DNA of 46,596 bases from an uncultured Flavobacteriaceae bacterium (GTDB lineage Bacteria; Bacteroidota; Bacteroidia; Flavobacteriales; Flavobacteriaceae): contig CALIIC010000168.1 of the NCBI GenBank assembly GCA_938020445.1, positions 1 through 46,596 of the forward strand, read 5' to 3'. Positions 35,898 to 43,530 of this stretch are shown here, in pieces. Position numbers and translations under genes: made by a program. The first letter of the stretch is position 1; each line of letters starts with the position of its first letter. The notes beneath the pieces were generated by a model. The model did not search any database and was not told the DNA's origin. It saw only the letters and a program-made list of their open reading frames with translations.

Positions 35898-36653
35898 TTA
35901 TCGAAGTAAAATCAACAATGCGCCAATAGCAGTGAGGACCAAAATCATTTTTCGATAAAAATTATCCTTTATTATTTTGACCAACCGTACCCCCAGAAAA
36001 AGTCCAATAATAACCCCTGGTATCAAAGGAAGGTTGATAAATAAAGTTTCGGGTGTAATGGTTTCCCACCACCAGATATGAAATGGAAGTTTAAAAATAT
36101 TTATGATTAAAAAAAGCCATGCGGCAGTACCGATGAACTCGTTTTTTGGAAGGCGCATGGCCAAAAAGAAAATGTTTGAGAAAGCGCCTGCAAGGTTGCC
36201 GATCATGGTGGTAATACCTGCCATAAGTCCCATAAAACCAGCAAATACCCAGTGAGAAGGGACCGTTTTCGATTTCTTACGGTCCCACCAATACATCATT
36301 ACGACACTGCCTAAAATAATAAAGGCCATTCCTGTTTTGAAAGTGCCCTCATCCAAATCTTTACCAATGAACGCGCCGATGCCCACACCCGCCATCATCC
36401 AAGGTAAGAACCGAAAAATATAACGCCATTGGGTATGGCGATTGTAGTAAACAACTGCAAAAATATCACCCAATATCAATAACGGAACGATTAAACCCGT
36501 AGATTCTTTTGCCCCGAAAGCCAAGGCCATGAGCGTAACAATTATGATTGCGATTCCTTTGATTCCGGATTTGGAAATTCCCACGATCAATGCCCCGATA
36601 AAGGCAAGGCTCCATGAGGTTATGGATATTTCGGACAGTGGGGCTAACAGCAC
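35898..36653 (-). CDS. Sulfite exporter TauE/SafE family permease
   Basis: A 251-residue protein with about eight membrane helices in the TauE/SafE pattern: two similar halves, each opening with a Gly/Pro-rich segment (FIGALIVGISKSGIKGIAIIIVTLMALAFGAKESTGLIVPLLILGDIFAVVYY and FAGFMGLMAGITTMIGNLAGAFSNIFFLAMRLPKNEFIGTAAWLF). Members move sulfite, organosulfonates or other small anions across the inner membrane. The substrate cannot be told from sequence. It is divergent from the SSS symporter across about 75 bp. Confidence 0.88.
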   Translation of the reverse strand: MLLAPLSEISITSWSLAFIGALIVGISKSGIKGIAIIIVTLMALAFGAKESTGLIVPLLILGDIFAVVYYNRHTQWRYIFRFLPWMMAGVGIGAFIGKDLDEGTFKTGMAFIILGSVVMMYWWDRKKSKTVPSHWVFAGFMGLMAGITTMIGNLAGAFSNIFFLAMRLPKNEFIGTAAWLFLIINIFKLPFHIWWWETITPETLFINLPLIPGVIIGLFLGVRLVKIIKDNFYRKMILVLTAIGALLILLR

Positions 36654-36698
36654 AATGGAAGTTTAGTCAACAAAGCACAAATGTATCCCAAATTATTT

Positions 36699-36706
36699 TA
36701 TCTTTA
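36699..36706 (+). promoter_or_regulatory. -7-like element for the symporter operon
   Basis: TATCTTTA, one mismatch from TAnnTTTG, lies 23 bp before the ATG at 36730. No -33 box is evident. Confidence 0.35.
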
Positions 36707-36729
36707 ACTGATAACCAAACAACCAACTT

Positions 36730-38541
36730 ATGGAATTAAGCGGACTCGATTATGGCTTCATAATCACCTTCTTCTCTATTGTCCTGGGAATAGGAATTTA
36801 TGTTTCCAAAAAATCGGGAAAAGATTCGACCGAGTTTTTTCTATCGGGAAGAACCATGCCTTGGTGGTTGCTGGGCCTCTCAATGGTAGCTACCACTTTT
36901 TCAACAGATACTCCTAATCTGGTAACTGATATTGTGCGTACTACCGGAGTATCGGGCAATTGGGTATGGTGGTGTTTTTTACTTACGGGGATGCTTACCG
37001 TTTTTGTATATGCAAAACTATGGCGGAAATCGAATGTCAATACAGATCTTGAATTTTATGAGATGCGGTATGGCGGTAAGCCCGCAAGTTTTCTTAGAAA
37101 ATTTCGATCCATATATTTAGGGGCCTTGTTCAATATCATTACCATGGCATCGGTAACATTGGCCGCTATAAAAATTGGTGGAATCATGTTAGGGCTCGAA
37201 CCTTGGGAAACGGTGGTCGGTGCGGGGCTTATAACAGTTGTTTTTAGTGCTTTAGGCGGATTTAAGGGAGTGGTATACACCGACTTTCTATTGTTTTTTG
37301 TGGCGATGGCCGGCGCAGTCGGTGCGGCATATTATTTGGTGAATATCCCTGAAGTAGGAGGATTGGAAGCATTGATGGCAAATGAAAATGTTTCAGGAAA
37401 GTTGAACATTCTTCCTGATTTTGATAATACAGAAGTGCTGGTCACCCTGTTTATAATTCCCATTGCCGTACAGTGGTGGAGTTCATGGTACCCCGGGGCC
37501 GAACCTGGCGGCGGCGGTTATATTGCCCAACGTATGTTGGCGGCAAAAAACGAAAACCATGCGATAGGCGCTACTTTTTTCTTTAATATTATGCATTATG
37601 CCCTACGCCCGTGGCCATGGATTTTGGTCGCCTTGGCGTCCTTGGTGGTGTATCCGGATATTGCGAGCATACATGAGGCATTTCCCAATGTGGCCGAGAA
37701 CAAACTGGGTCATGACTTGGCCTATTCCGCAATGTTGACAAAATTACCAAGCGGACTGTTGGGCGTTGTATTGGCGTCATTGGTGGCTGCTTATATGAGT
37801 ACCATTTCCACCCAATTGAACTGGGGTTCCTCGTACATCGTTTTTGACTTTTACAAACAACAAGTGAATCCCAATGCTACCGAAAAACAAATGGTGGCCG
37901 TAGGGAGAATTTCAACCGTAGTCCTTATGATATTAAGTGCCCTATTGGCCCTGACCCTTCAGAATGCCTTTGAGGTATTCGATTTGTTGGTAACCTTTGG
38001 AGCGGGAACCGGTCTTGTTTTTATCTTACGCTGGTTTTGGTGGCGTATTAACTCCTGGAGTGAAATAACGGCCATGTTCGTATCGGGAATCATTTCAATT
38101 CTATTGGTAAAGACTAATTTGGGAGACTATCTTTTTGCCGCAGAAACAGGTGTTTTCCCTGAATGGGCGAATTATCCCTTTGTCGTAGTGGTGACCACCG
38201 CCATTTGGATGATCGTCACCTTATTAACTCCCCCCGAATCGGATAAAACCCTTAGAGCGTTTTACAAAAAAATACAGCCAGGTGGCCCGGGTTGGTCAAA
38301 AGTAATTGACAAGGCGGCGACAGATAATGTAGCGATCATTAACAAGGATGAAAAATGGAGTGTGCCGTCGGGAATCTCGGCGATGATTTTAGGTTGTATC
38401 CTTATTTACTCCATTATGTTCGCTACGGGCTATTGGATATACGGAAATACAATGCAGGCATTGATTCTTAGTGGGGTGGCATTGGTATCAGGCATATTAC
38501 TATCGAAGGTTTGGGCACGCATGAAAGAGCACATTTTATAG
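36730..38541 (+). CDS. Sodium:solute symporter (SSS family)
   Basis: A 603-residue secondary transporter with about thirteen membrane helices. The start (LDYGFIITFFSIVLGIGIYVSKKSGKDSTEFFLSGRTMPWWLLGLSMVATTFSTDTPNLVTDIVRTTG) is the conserved SSS opening, and LGGFKGVVYTDFLLFFVAMAGA and VVLASLVAAYMSTISTQLNWGSSYIVFDFYKQ match later SSS motifs. It should import an organic solute with Na+ at the inner membrane. The first gene of an operon with DUF3052, an acyltransferase-like protein and DUF2237 (gaps of 27, 32 and 48 bp). An aminosugar or uronate substrate is possible given the neighbour, but unproven. Confidence 0.9.
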   Translation: MELSGLDYGFIITFFSIVLGIGIYVSKKSGKDSTEFFLSGRTMPWWLLGLSMVATTFSTDTPNLVTDIVRTTGVSGNWVWWCFLLTGMLTVFVYAKLWRKSNVNTDLEFYEMRYGGKPASFLRKFRSIYLGALFNIITMASVTLAAIKIGGIMLGLEPWETVVGAGLITVVFSALGGFKGVVYTDFLLFFVAMAGAVGAAYYLVNIPEVGGLEALMANENVSGKLNILPDFDNTEVLVTLFIIPIAVQWWSSWYPGAEPGGGGYIAQRMLAAKNENHAIGATFFFNIMHYALRPWPWILVALASLVVYPDIASIHEAFPNVAENKLGHDLAYSAMLTKLPSGLLGVVLASLVAAYMSTISTQLNWGSSYIVFDFYKQQVNPNATEKQMVAVGRISTVVLMILSALLALTLQNAFEVFDLLVTFGAGTGLVFILRWFWWRINSWSEITAMFVSGIISILLVKTNLGDYLFAAETGVFPEWANYPFVVVVTTAIWMIVTLLTPPESDKTLRAFYKKIQPGGPGWSKVIDKAATDNVAIINKDEKWSVPSGISAMILGCILIYSIMFATGYWIYGNTMQALILSGVALVSGILLSKVWARMKEHIL

Positions 38542-38568
38542 AAATGGCCCAATTCGAAATCGAAGCGT

Positions 38569-38982
38569 ATGAACGAAGGTTATTCAAAAAGGCCCTTGGG
38601 CAAAAAACTTGGTTTTAAAGAAGGGTATAAAATTGCGCTTTATAATACGCCAAAGCATTATTTTGACATACTTCATTTTTGGCCAGATGGGATGGAGGTA
38701 CTAGAAGAGCTCTTGCCGGAAAGCGTCGATTTTATGCATTTATTCTGTACTGAGATGGCAGAACTTGAAAGAACACTTGCCCTGTATTTGACCGCATTGA
38801 AAAAAAATGGTTCCCTCTGGGTCAGTTGGCCGAAAGGCGCTTCCACAATAGAGACAGATCTTAATAGGGAGCTCATTCGCAGCTTTTTATTGGATACAAC
38901 CGGGTTGGTAGATATAAAGGTGGCCGCTATCGATGCCGACTGGTCTGGCTTAAAATTTACGTATCGGCTCAAAAATAGATAA
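38569..38982 (+). CDS. DUF3052 family protein
   Basis: A 137-residue cytoplasmic protein. GYSKRPLGKKLGFKEGYKIALYNTPKHYFDIL and DFMHLFCTEMAELERTLALYLTALKKNGSLWVSWPKGAS fit DUF3052, a small family with no proven role. It lies 27 bp after the symporter, so it is likely cotranscribed. No catalytic motif is seen. Confidence 0.8.
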   Translation: MNEGYSKRPLGKKLGFKEGYKIALYNTPKHYFDILHFWPDGMEVLEELLPESVDFMHLFCTEMAELERTLALYLTALKKNGSLWVSWPKGASTIETDLNRELIRSFLLDTTGLVDIKVAAIDADWSGLKFTYRLKNR

Positions 38983-39014
38983 TCAAAAAACACCAAGTCT
39001 AACACAATTGTACC

Positions 39015-40103
39015 ATGAAAAAAAGAATTCTTTCCGTAGATATTTTCCGTGGCATGACCATTGTTTTGATGATTTTAGTTAATACGCCAGGCACATGGTC
39101 GAATGTATACGCTCCCTTCTTGCATGCTAAATGGCACGGGTACACCCCGACCGATCTAGTGTTCCCCTTCTTTTTATTTATCGTTGGTACTTCAATTGCC
39201 TTTTCTTACAGCGGCAAAACCGCCACCTCGGCCACCTATAAAAAAATTACCATCAGGACACTTAAACTGATTGGTCTAGGTCTTTTTTTAGGAGCCTTTA
39301 CGGTGTATTTTCCATTTATCAAAGATTTTGCCGACATCAGATTTCCCGGTGTATTGCAGCGTATAGGAGTTGTATTTTTCTTTGCTTCCATCCTGTTTCT
39401 TAATTTTCACTGGAAAATGCTGGTAGGCTTGTCAGTGGTACTCTTGGTCGGCTATTGGGGCCTCATGGAACTGATACCGGTCAATGGGGTAGAATCTACC
39501 TTGGAACGAGCTCCGAATAACTTTGCAAATTACCTGGATGTCAAAGTTTTCGGCACTCATAATTACAAGGCTGACTACGACCCAGAAGGACTCTTGAGTA
39601 CCATACCTTCGATTGTAAGTTCACTATTAGGAATTTTTACCGGCTTGATACTTATCTCGAAGCAGCCCAAGAAGGCGACTCTTTTGATGGGTATTGGCGG
39701 TACATTTTTGATAATTGGTCACCTATGGGATATCGTTTTCCCTATCAACAAAGCCTTATGGACAAGCAGTTTTGTCTTGGTAACCGCTGGCTGGGCCAAT
39801 TTGATATTGGCGCTGATCTATTATTTGACAGATGTAAAAGACGTTAAATTCGGCAGCCTTTTTCGGTACGCCGGAGCCAATGCCATTATACTCTATTTTT
39901 TATCAAGCTTTATTAGCAAAATCTTGGGGATGATAAAAATTTCGGAAGAAACCTCCCTTCATGCTTGGCTTTTTGAAACGATATATGTGCACGATTTTAT
40001 GTCATTGCAGTTGTCCTCGTTGTTGTATGGTTTAACCGTAGTAGCTTCCTATGTGGTGCTGGCGTATATTCTTTATCAAAAGAAGATTTTTATTAAGGTA
40101 TAG
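39015..40103 (+). CDS. NagX/HGSNAT-like membrane acyltransferase
   Basis: A 362-residue membrane protein with about ten helices. The opening, ILSVDIFRGMTIVLMILVNTPGTWSNVYAPFLHAKWHGYTPTDLVFPFFLFIVGTSIAFSY, is the hallmark of the heparan-alpha-glucosaminide N-acetyltransferase (HGSNAT)/NagX group, formerly DUF5009/DUF1624. His and Asp in that segment (AKWHGYTPTDLVFP) are the likely conserved site. Human HGSNAT acetylates terminal glucosamine using acetyl-CoA; bacterial NagX is linked to aminosugar use. It lies in an operon with the SSS symporter, hinting at aminosugar import and modification. Confidence 0.85.
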   Translation: MKKRILSVDIFRGMTIVLMILVNTPGTWSNVYAPFLHAKWHGYTPTDLVFPFFLFIVGTSIAFSYSGKTATSATYKKITIRTLKLIGLGLFLGAFTVYFPFIKDFADIRFPGVLQRIGVVFFFASILFLNFHWKMLVGLSVVLLVGYWGLMELIPVNGVESTLERAPNNFANYLDVKVFGTHNYKADYDPEGLLSTIPSIVSSLLGIFTGLILISKQPKKATLLMGIGGTFLIIGHLWDIVFPINKALWTSSFVLVTAGWANLILALIYYLTDVKDVKFGSLFRYAGANAIILYFLSSFISKILGMIKISEETSLHAWLFETIYVHDFMSLQLSSLLYGLTVVASYVVLAYILYQKKIFIKV

Positions 40104-40151
40104 TTCGGTACAAGTTTGCCTTGTGTACTTTCTGATATAACTATTTTACAA

Positions 40152-40514
40152 ATGAAAACCCCTAAGAATGTATTGGGCGATGCGCTACAACCATGCTGTT
40201 TTGAACCGCTCACCGGTTTTTATCGCGATGGCTTTTGCAAAACGGGAACTGCCGATGTCGGCACCCATGTAGTTTGCGCTTTGTTGACCGAAGAGTTTTT
40301 GGAATACACGAAATCAAAAGGGAACGATTTAAGTAGCCCAAACCCCTATTGGCGTTTTCCAGGTTTAAAGGCAGGAGACAAATGGTGTTTATGTATTCGT
40401 CGTTGGTTAGAAGCAGAGAAGGCGGGCAAAGCGCCAAAAATCCTATTGGAACGCACCCATGAGAAAGCATTGGAATATGCCCCTAAAGCGCTATTGTTGT
40501 CCTATGCAGTATAA
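40152..40514 (+). CDS. DUF2237 family protein
   Basis: I start at 40152 (MKTPKNVLGDALQPCCFEPLTGFYRDGFC), the canonical DUF2237 opening. This gives 120 residues. Conserved features include GDALQPC, TGFYRDGFCKTG, GTHVVCALLTEEFLEYTKSKGNDL and FPGLKAGDKWCLCIRRW. The spacing of cysteines may bind metal or form a redox site, but the family role is not established. It ends 13 bp before the convergent ribE stop, with no terminator between them. Confidence 0.88.
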   Translation: MKTPKNVLGDALQPCCFEPLTGFYRDGFCKTGTADVGTHVVCALLTEEFLEYTKSKGNDLSSPNPYWRFPGLKAGDKWCLCIRRWLEAEKAGKAPKILLERTHEKALEYAPKALLLSYAV

Positions 40515-40527
40515 ACATGCCCTGAGA

Positions 40528-41115
40528 TTAGCGAGCGGCCATTAATTTCGCCACATACTTCCCAATTACATCAAATTCCAGATTTACGGTGGTCCCTTCT
40601 TTATAGGTATTGAACCTTGTGTGTTCATAGGTATAAGGAATAATGGCAACACTAAACGAATACTTGCCAGAATCAACCACGGTTAGGCTGGTACCATCAA
40701 TCGTAATAGATCCCTTTTCGATGGTAGGGTTGCCTTTTTCGGCGTCATAGGTGAATGAAAAAATCCAACTGCCGTCTTTTTGATCTACTTTGGTGCAAGT
40801 GCCTATTTGATCCACATGGCCCTGTACAATATGACCGTCTAGGCGTGCTCCTAAAATCATGGCGCGCTCTAAGTTTACCCGGTTACCAACTTCAAGCTTT
40901 GCCAAATTGGTCTTGAGTAAGGTTTCTTCAATGGCAGTAACCGTATAGATTGCCCCTTCAATGGCAACTACCGTAAGGCATACACCATTGTGCGCAATAC
41001 TTTGGTCTATTTTAAGCTCGTTCGTGATAGTCGATTCAATGCTGATATGAAGGTTGCCCCCCTCTTTCCTCAATTCGGTTACCGTGCCTAAAGTTTCGAT
41101 GATACCTGTAAACAT
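40528..41115 (-). CDS. ribE: Riboflavin synthase, alpha subunit
   Basis: A 195-residue enzyme that dismutates two 6,7-dimethyl-8-ribityllumazine molecules into riboflavin in the cytoplasm. It consists of two similar lumazine-binding barrels. MFTGIIETLGTVTELRKEG opens the first; DQSIAHNGVCLTVVAIEG marks its ligand loop; LDGHIVQGHVDQIGTCTKV opens the second, followed by KGSITIDGTSLTVVDSGKYSFSVAIIPYTYEHT. All hallmark residues seem present. It is divergent from pdxA; its -7 box (41179-41186) lies in the gap. Confidence 0.95.
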   Translation of the reverse strand: MFTGIIETLGTVTELRKEGGNLHISIESTITNELKIDQSIAHNGVCLTVVAIEGAIYTVTAIEETLLKTNLAKLEVGNRVNLERAMILGARLDGHIVQGHVDQIGTCTKVDQKDGSWIFSFTYDAEKGNPTIEKGSITIDGTSLTVVDSGKYSFSVAIIPYTYEHTRFNTYKEGTTVNLEFDVIGKYVAKLMAAR

Positions 41116-41178
41116 CTTCCGTATAATTTAAGTAGTTTTGCCAGTCGGAGTTCATTATGAATTCCCCGAAATAAGGAG

Positions 41179-41186
41179 CAAAGGTA
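41179..41186 (-). promoter_or_regulatory. -7 promoter element for ribE
   Basis: On the minus strand TACCTTTG matches TAnnTTTG exactly and lies about 63 bp upstream of the ribE start. A -33 match at the right distance would fall inside the first pdxA codons and is poor. No FMN riboswitch could fit in the short leader. Confidence 0.5.
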
Positions 41187-41195
41187 CAGATTATC

Positions 41196-42245
41196 ATGGA
41201 TGAAAACAGGAAAATAAGACTTGGTATTTCTATTGGCGATTTAAACGGTATCGGATGTGAAGTGGTATTGAAAACCTTTGCAGACGCGCGAATGCTGGAT
41301 TTTTGTACTCCGATTATTTTCGCTTCCAATAAAACCATTTCCCATCAAAAGAACGAATTAAAAATCGATGTGAATTACCATGGGGTACAGGACGCAAGTA
41401 AAGCACTTCCAGGGAAAATTAATGTGGTGAATGTATGGAAGGAAATCCCGACCGTAAAATTTGGCGAAGCCACGGAAGAATCGGGGAAGTATGCACTACT
41501 TTCTTTGAAAGCCGCGGTAGCAGCACTTAAGGATGATGCGATCGATGCCTTGGTAACCGCGCCCATCAACAAAAACAATATTCAGAGCGAGGAGTTCAAG
41601 TTTCCGGGACATACCGACTATTTAGCGGCAGAATTAGAAGGTGAAAGCCTTATGTTTATGATCACCGATAACCTAAAGATCGGCTTACTAACCGATCATG
41701 TAGCCGTGAAAGATGCACCGGCGGCCATTAATCCAATTCTGATTCGTACCAAAGTGCGTACCATCGAGAAGTCTTTGATGATGGATTTTGGTGTTCGAAG
41801 ACCCAAAATAGCCTTGTTGGGAATCAACCCGCATAGTGGCGATAATGGCGTAATAGGGGAAGAAGACGATGCCGTTCTCAAACCAGTTATTCAAGAAATG
41901 TCGAACGCCGGGCACTTGGTCTTTGGTCCCTATTCGGCCGATAGCTTCTTTGGGTCCGATGCCTATTCAAATTTTGACGCCATCCTTGCCGCATATCACG
42001 ATCAAGGTTTGATTCCTTTTAAAACCCTGTCTTTTGGGAAAGGGGTAAATTATACGGCCGGACTTTCAAAAGTACGAACCTCTCCCGATCACGGTACTGC
42101 CTACGAGATAGCAGGAAAGGGAAAAGCCGATCATAGCTCCTTCAAAGAAGCGGTTTTCTCGGCCATTCAGATTTTCAGAAATAGAACGGAATATGCTGAA
42201 TTGACAAAGAATCCCTTGCAAAAACAGAAGGTGCGACGGAAGTGA
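41196..42245 (+). CDS. pdxA: 4-hydroxythreonine-4-phosphate dehydrogenase
   Basis: This 349-residue NAD-dependent dehydrogenase makes the pyridoxal-phosphate precursor 3-amino-2-oxopropyl phosphate. Family segments are clear: IRLGISIGDLNGIGCEVVLKTF at the start, DALVTAPINKNNIQSEEFKFPGHTDYLAAEL, LLTDHVAVKDAPAAI, ALLGINPHSGDNGVIGEEDDAVLKP, and YHDQGLIPFKTLSFGKGVNYTAGLSKVRTSPDHGTAYEIAGKG with the metal-binding His residues. The length is slightly above usual because of a charged C-terminus. It starts 80 bp from the divergent ribE. Confidence 0.95.
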   Translation: MDENRKIRLGISIGDLNGIGCEVVLKTFADARMLDFCTPIIFASNKTISHQKNELKIDVNYHGVQDASKALPGKINVVNVWKEIPTVKFGEATEESGKYALLSLKAAVAALKDDAIDALVTAPINKNNIQSEEFKFPGHTDYLAAELEGESLMFMITDNLKIGLLTDHVAVKDAPAAINPILIRTKVRTIEKSLMMDFGVRRPKIALLGINPHSGDNGVIGEEDDAVLKPVIQEMSNAGHLVFGPYSADSFFGSDAYSNFDAILAAYHDQGLIPFKTLSFGKGVNYTAGLSKVRTSPDHGTAYEIAGKGKADHSSFKEAVFSAIQIFRNRTEYAELTKNPLQKQKVRRK

Positions 42246-42290
42246 TATTTAATAACGTCGGCCAACGGCCACATAAAATATGGGGCAGGC

Positions 42291-42331
42291 TGTGATTGAT
42301 CCATGACGGTTCATGGTTACTTTAATTACAG
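42291..42331. other. Two-part hairpin downstream of pdxA
   Basis: CTGTGATT/AATTACAG (one G-U pair) forms an outer stem and CCATGA/TCATGG a perfect inner stem (42301-42316) with a CGGT loop. There is no T run, so it may be a 3'-end stabiliser or a protein site rather than a terminator. Confidence 0.35.
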
Positions 42332-42402
42332 TCGTTACCATTCTATCAAGGAGGATTTATAATATACCATTTTTACAAGTCACTTATATTTCGATCGTTA
42401 CC

Positions 42403-42433
42403 GTTGGTATTTATTAAAATAATAGTATCTTTG
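42403..42433 (+). promoter_or_regulatory. Promoter of the DUF177-rpmF genes
   Basis: GTTG (42403-42406), a 19-bp spacer and TATCTTTG (42426-42433) match the Bacteroidota consensus well. Transcription should start near 42438-42440. Confidence 0.7.
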
Positions 42434-42436
42434 CAC

Positions 42437-42453
42437 CCCGTCAATTAGACGGG
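42437..42453 (+). promoter_or_regulatory. 5'-end leader hairpin of the DUF177-rpmF mRNA
   Basis: CCCGTC (42437-42442), loop AATTA, GACGGG (42448-42453): a perfect 6-bp stem. It coincides with the predicted transcript start, so the mRNA would begin in or at a hairpin, which may protect the end from decay or bind a regulator. Confidence 0.5.
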
Positions 42454-42480
42454 TTGTGAGGTTGAAACAGTGTATACAGG

Positions 42481-43011
42481 ATGAAGCATAAGGAATACAA
42501 CATTCCTTTCTCAGGATTGAAGCAAGGAAAACACGATTTTAATTACCTTATTGAGAATACGTTCTTTGAGTCTTTTGGTTACGAAGAGTACAATGCGACC
42601 CAGGTGACGGTGAATATTGTTTTGAACAAGACCAGTACTATTTTGGAATTGGAGTTCAATGCAAAGGGAACCGTTAATGTAGCCTGTGATGTTACCAGCG
42701 AACCCTTTGACCTTGTCATTGAATCTTTGCTCGATTTGGTAGTCAAGTTTGGAGATGCGTTTAACGATGAGAATGAAGAAATATTAATTCTTCCACATGG
42801 TGAACATCAAATCAACGTTGCACAGTACATCTACGAAATGCTAGTTTTGGCCGTACCTCAAAAAAGAGTACACCCTGGAATAGCAGATGGTAGTTTGCAA
42901 TCACCGGTGCTGGATCGGCTAGACGCCTTGCGGCCAAAAGAAATAAAAGACAATACAGACAAAAACGATCCCAGATGGGATGCTTTAAAAAAGTTAATAA
43001 CGGATAAATAA
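42481..43011 (+). CDS. YceD/DUF177 family protein
   Basis: A 176-residue cytoplasmic protein of the YceD/DUF177 family, which nearly always precedes rpmF. Family features seen here: YNIPFSGLKQGKHDFNYLIENTFFESF, a central beta region with a single Cys (VNVACDVTSEPFDLVIE), and the C-terminal DKNDPRWDALKKL signature. It is linked to 23S rRNA/ribosome maturation in some bacteria and plants; the role here is inferred. It lies 7 nt upstream of rpmF. Confidence 0.93.
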   Translation: MKHKEYNIPFSGLKQGKHDFNYLIENTFFESFGYEEYNATQVTVNIVLNKTSTILELEFNAKGTVNVACDVTSEPFDLVIESLLDLVVKFGDAFNDENEEILILPHGEHQINVAQYIYEMLVLAVPQKRVHPGIADGSLQSPVLDRLDALRPKEIKDNTDKNDPRWDALKKLITDK

Positions 43012-43018
43012 GTGATCA

Positions 43019-43216
43019 ATGGCACATCCTAAGAGAAAAATATCGAGAACCAGAAGGGATAAAAGAAGAACGCATTACAAAGCAGTGGCGCCTACCTTGG
43101 CTACAGACCCTACAACAGGTGAAATACACCTTTTTCACAGAGCACACTGGCACGAAGGGAAACTTTACTATAAAGGTCAGGTATTGATCGACAAAACCGA
43201 AACTGCTGACGCATAA
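43019..43216 (+). CDS. rpmF: 50S ribosomal protein L32
   Basis: A 65-residue, very basic protein with the L32 opening [57 protein letters not shown]. It lacks the zinc-ribbon cysteines of C+ forms, so it is the zinc-free type. It is cotranscribed with DUF177. A terminator follows at 43243. Confidence 0.97.
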   Translation: MAHPKRKISRTRRDKRRTHYKAVAPTLATDPTTGEIHLFHRAHWHEGKLYYKGQVLIDKTETADA

Positions 43217-43242
43217 TAGTCAACAGTTGCATAAATAAAACG

Positions 43243-43274
43243 AACTCCCGCCGAAATGGCCGGGAGTTTTTTTA
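43243..43274 (+). terminator. Terminator after rpmF
   Basis: AACTCCCG (43243-43250) pairs with CGGGAGTT (43261-43268), with further CC/GG pairing inside, then a T run to 43273. Part of the rpmF transcript should stop here. Confidence 0.85.
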
Positions 43275-43330
43275 TGACCAACCGCTACTACTTTGCTGTT
43301 TAAAAAACCCTTTTGTTTAAACTTTTTCGC

Positions 43331-43390
43331 GGCTTAAACCAATGGACATGGGTTTAGGAGCCGTCTAATAAAATACGGAGCCTTTTTTTT
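43331..43390 (+). promoter_or_regulatory. Overlapping hairpins in the fabH leader region
   Basis: Hairpin one pairs GGCT-TAAACC (43331-43340) with GGTTTA-gg-AGCC (43351-43362). Hairpin two uses GGAGCCGT (43357-43364) and ACGGAGCC (43375-43382), an imperfect stem, then eight T (43383-43390). They share 43357-43362, so they cannot form together, the layout of an attenuator. The rest of the 314-bp rpmF-fabH gap holds no gene. Confidence 0.4.
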
Positions 43391-43530
43391 GACTAAAAGC
43401 CTGTAAAACACTCTTTGTGGCAATCTTTCCAAAAAAGACCATTTTTCAATAAAAAGTATTGGAAAATCACTAATTTTCACGAGTTTTGTTTGAATTTTGA
43501 GACTTTTTTCAGCTAAATCAATTCATTAGG

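Noticed and set aside
41116-41195. FMN riboswitch upstream of ribE
   Set aside because: The leader between the -7 box and the ATG is only about 60 nt, too short for an RFN element, and no conserved RFN core is visible.
42301-42316. Terminator after pdxA
   Set aside because: The hairpin is good but not followed by a T run, so I list it as a structure of unknown role.
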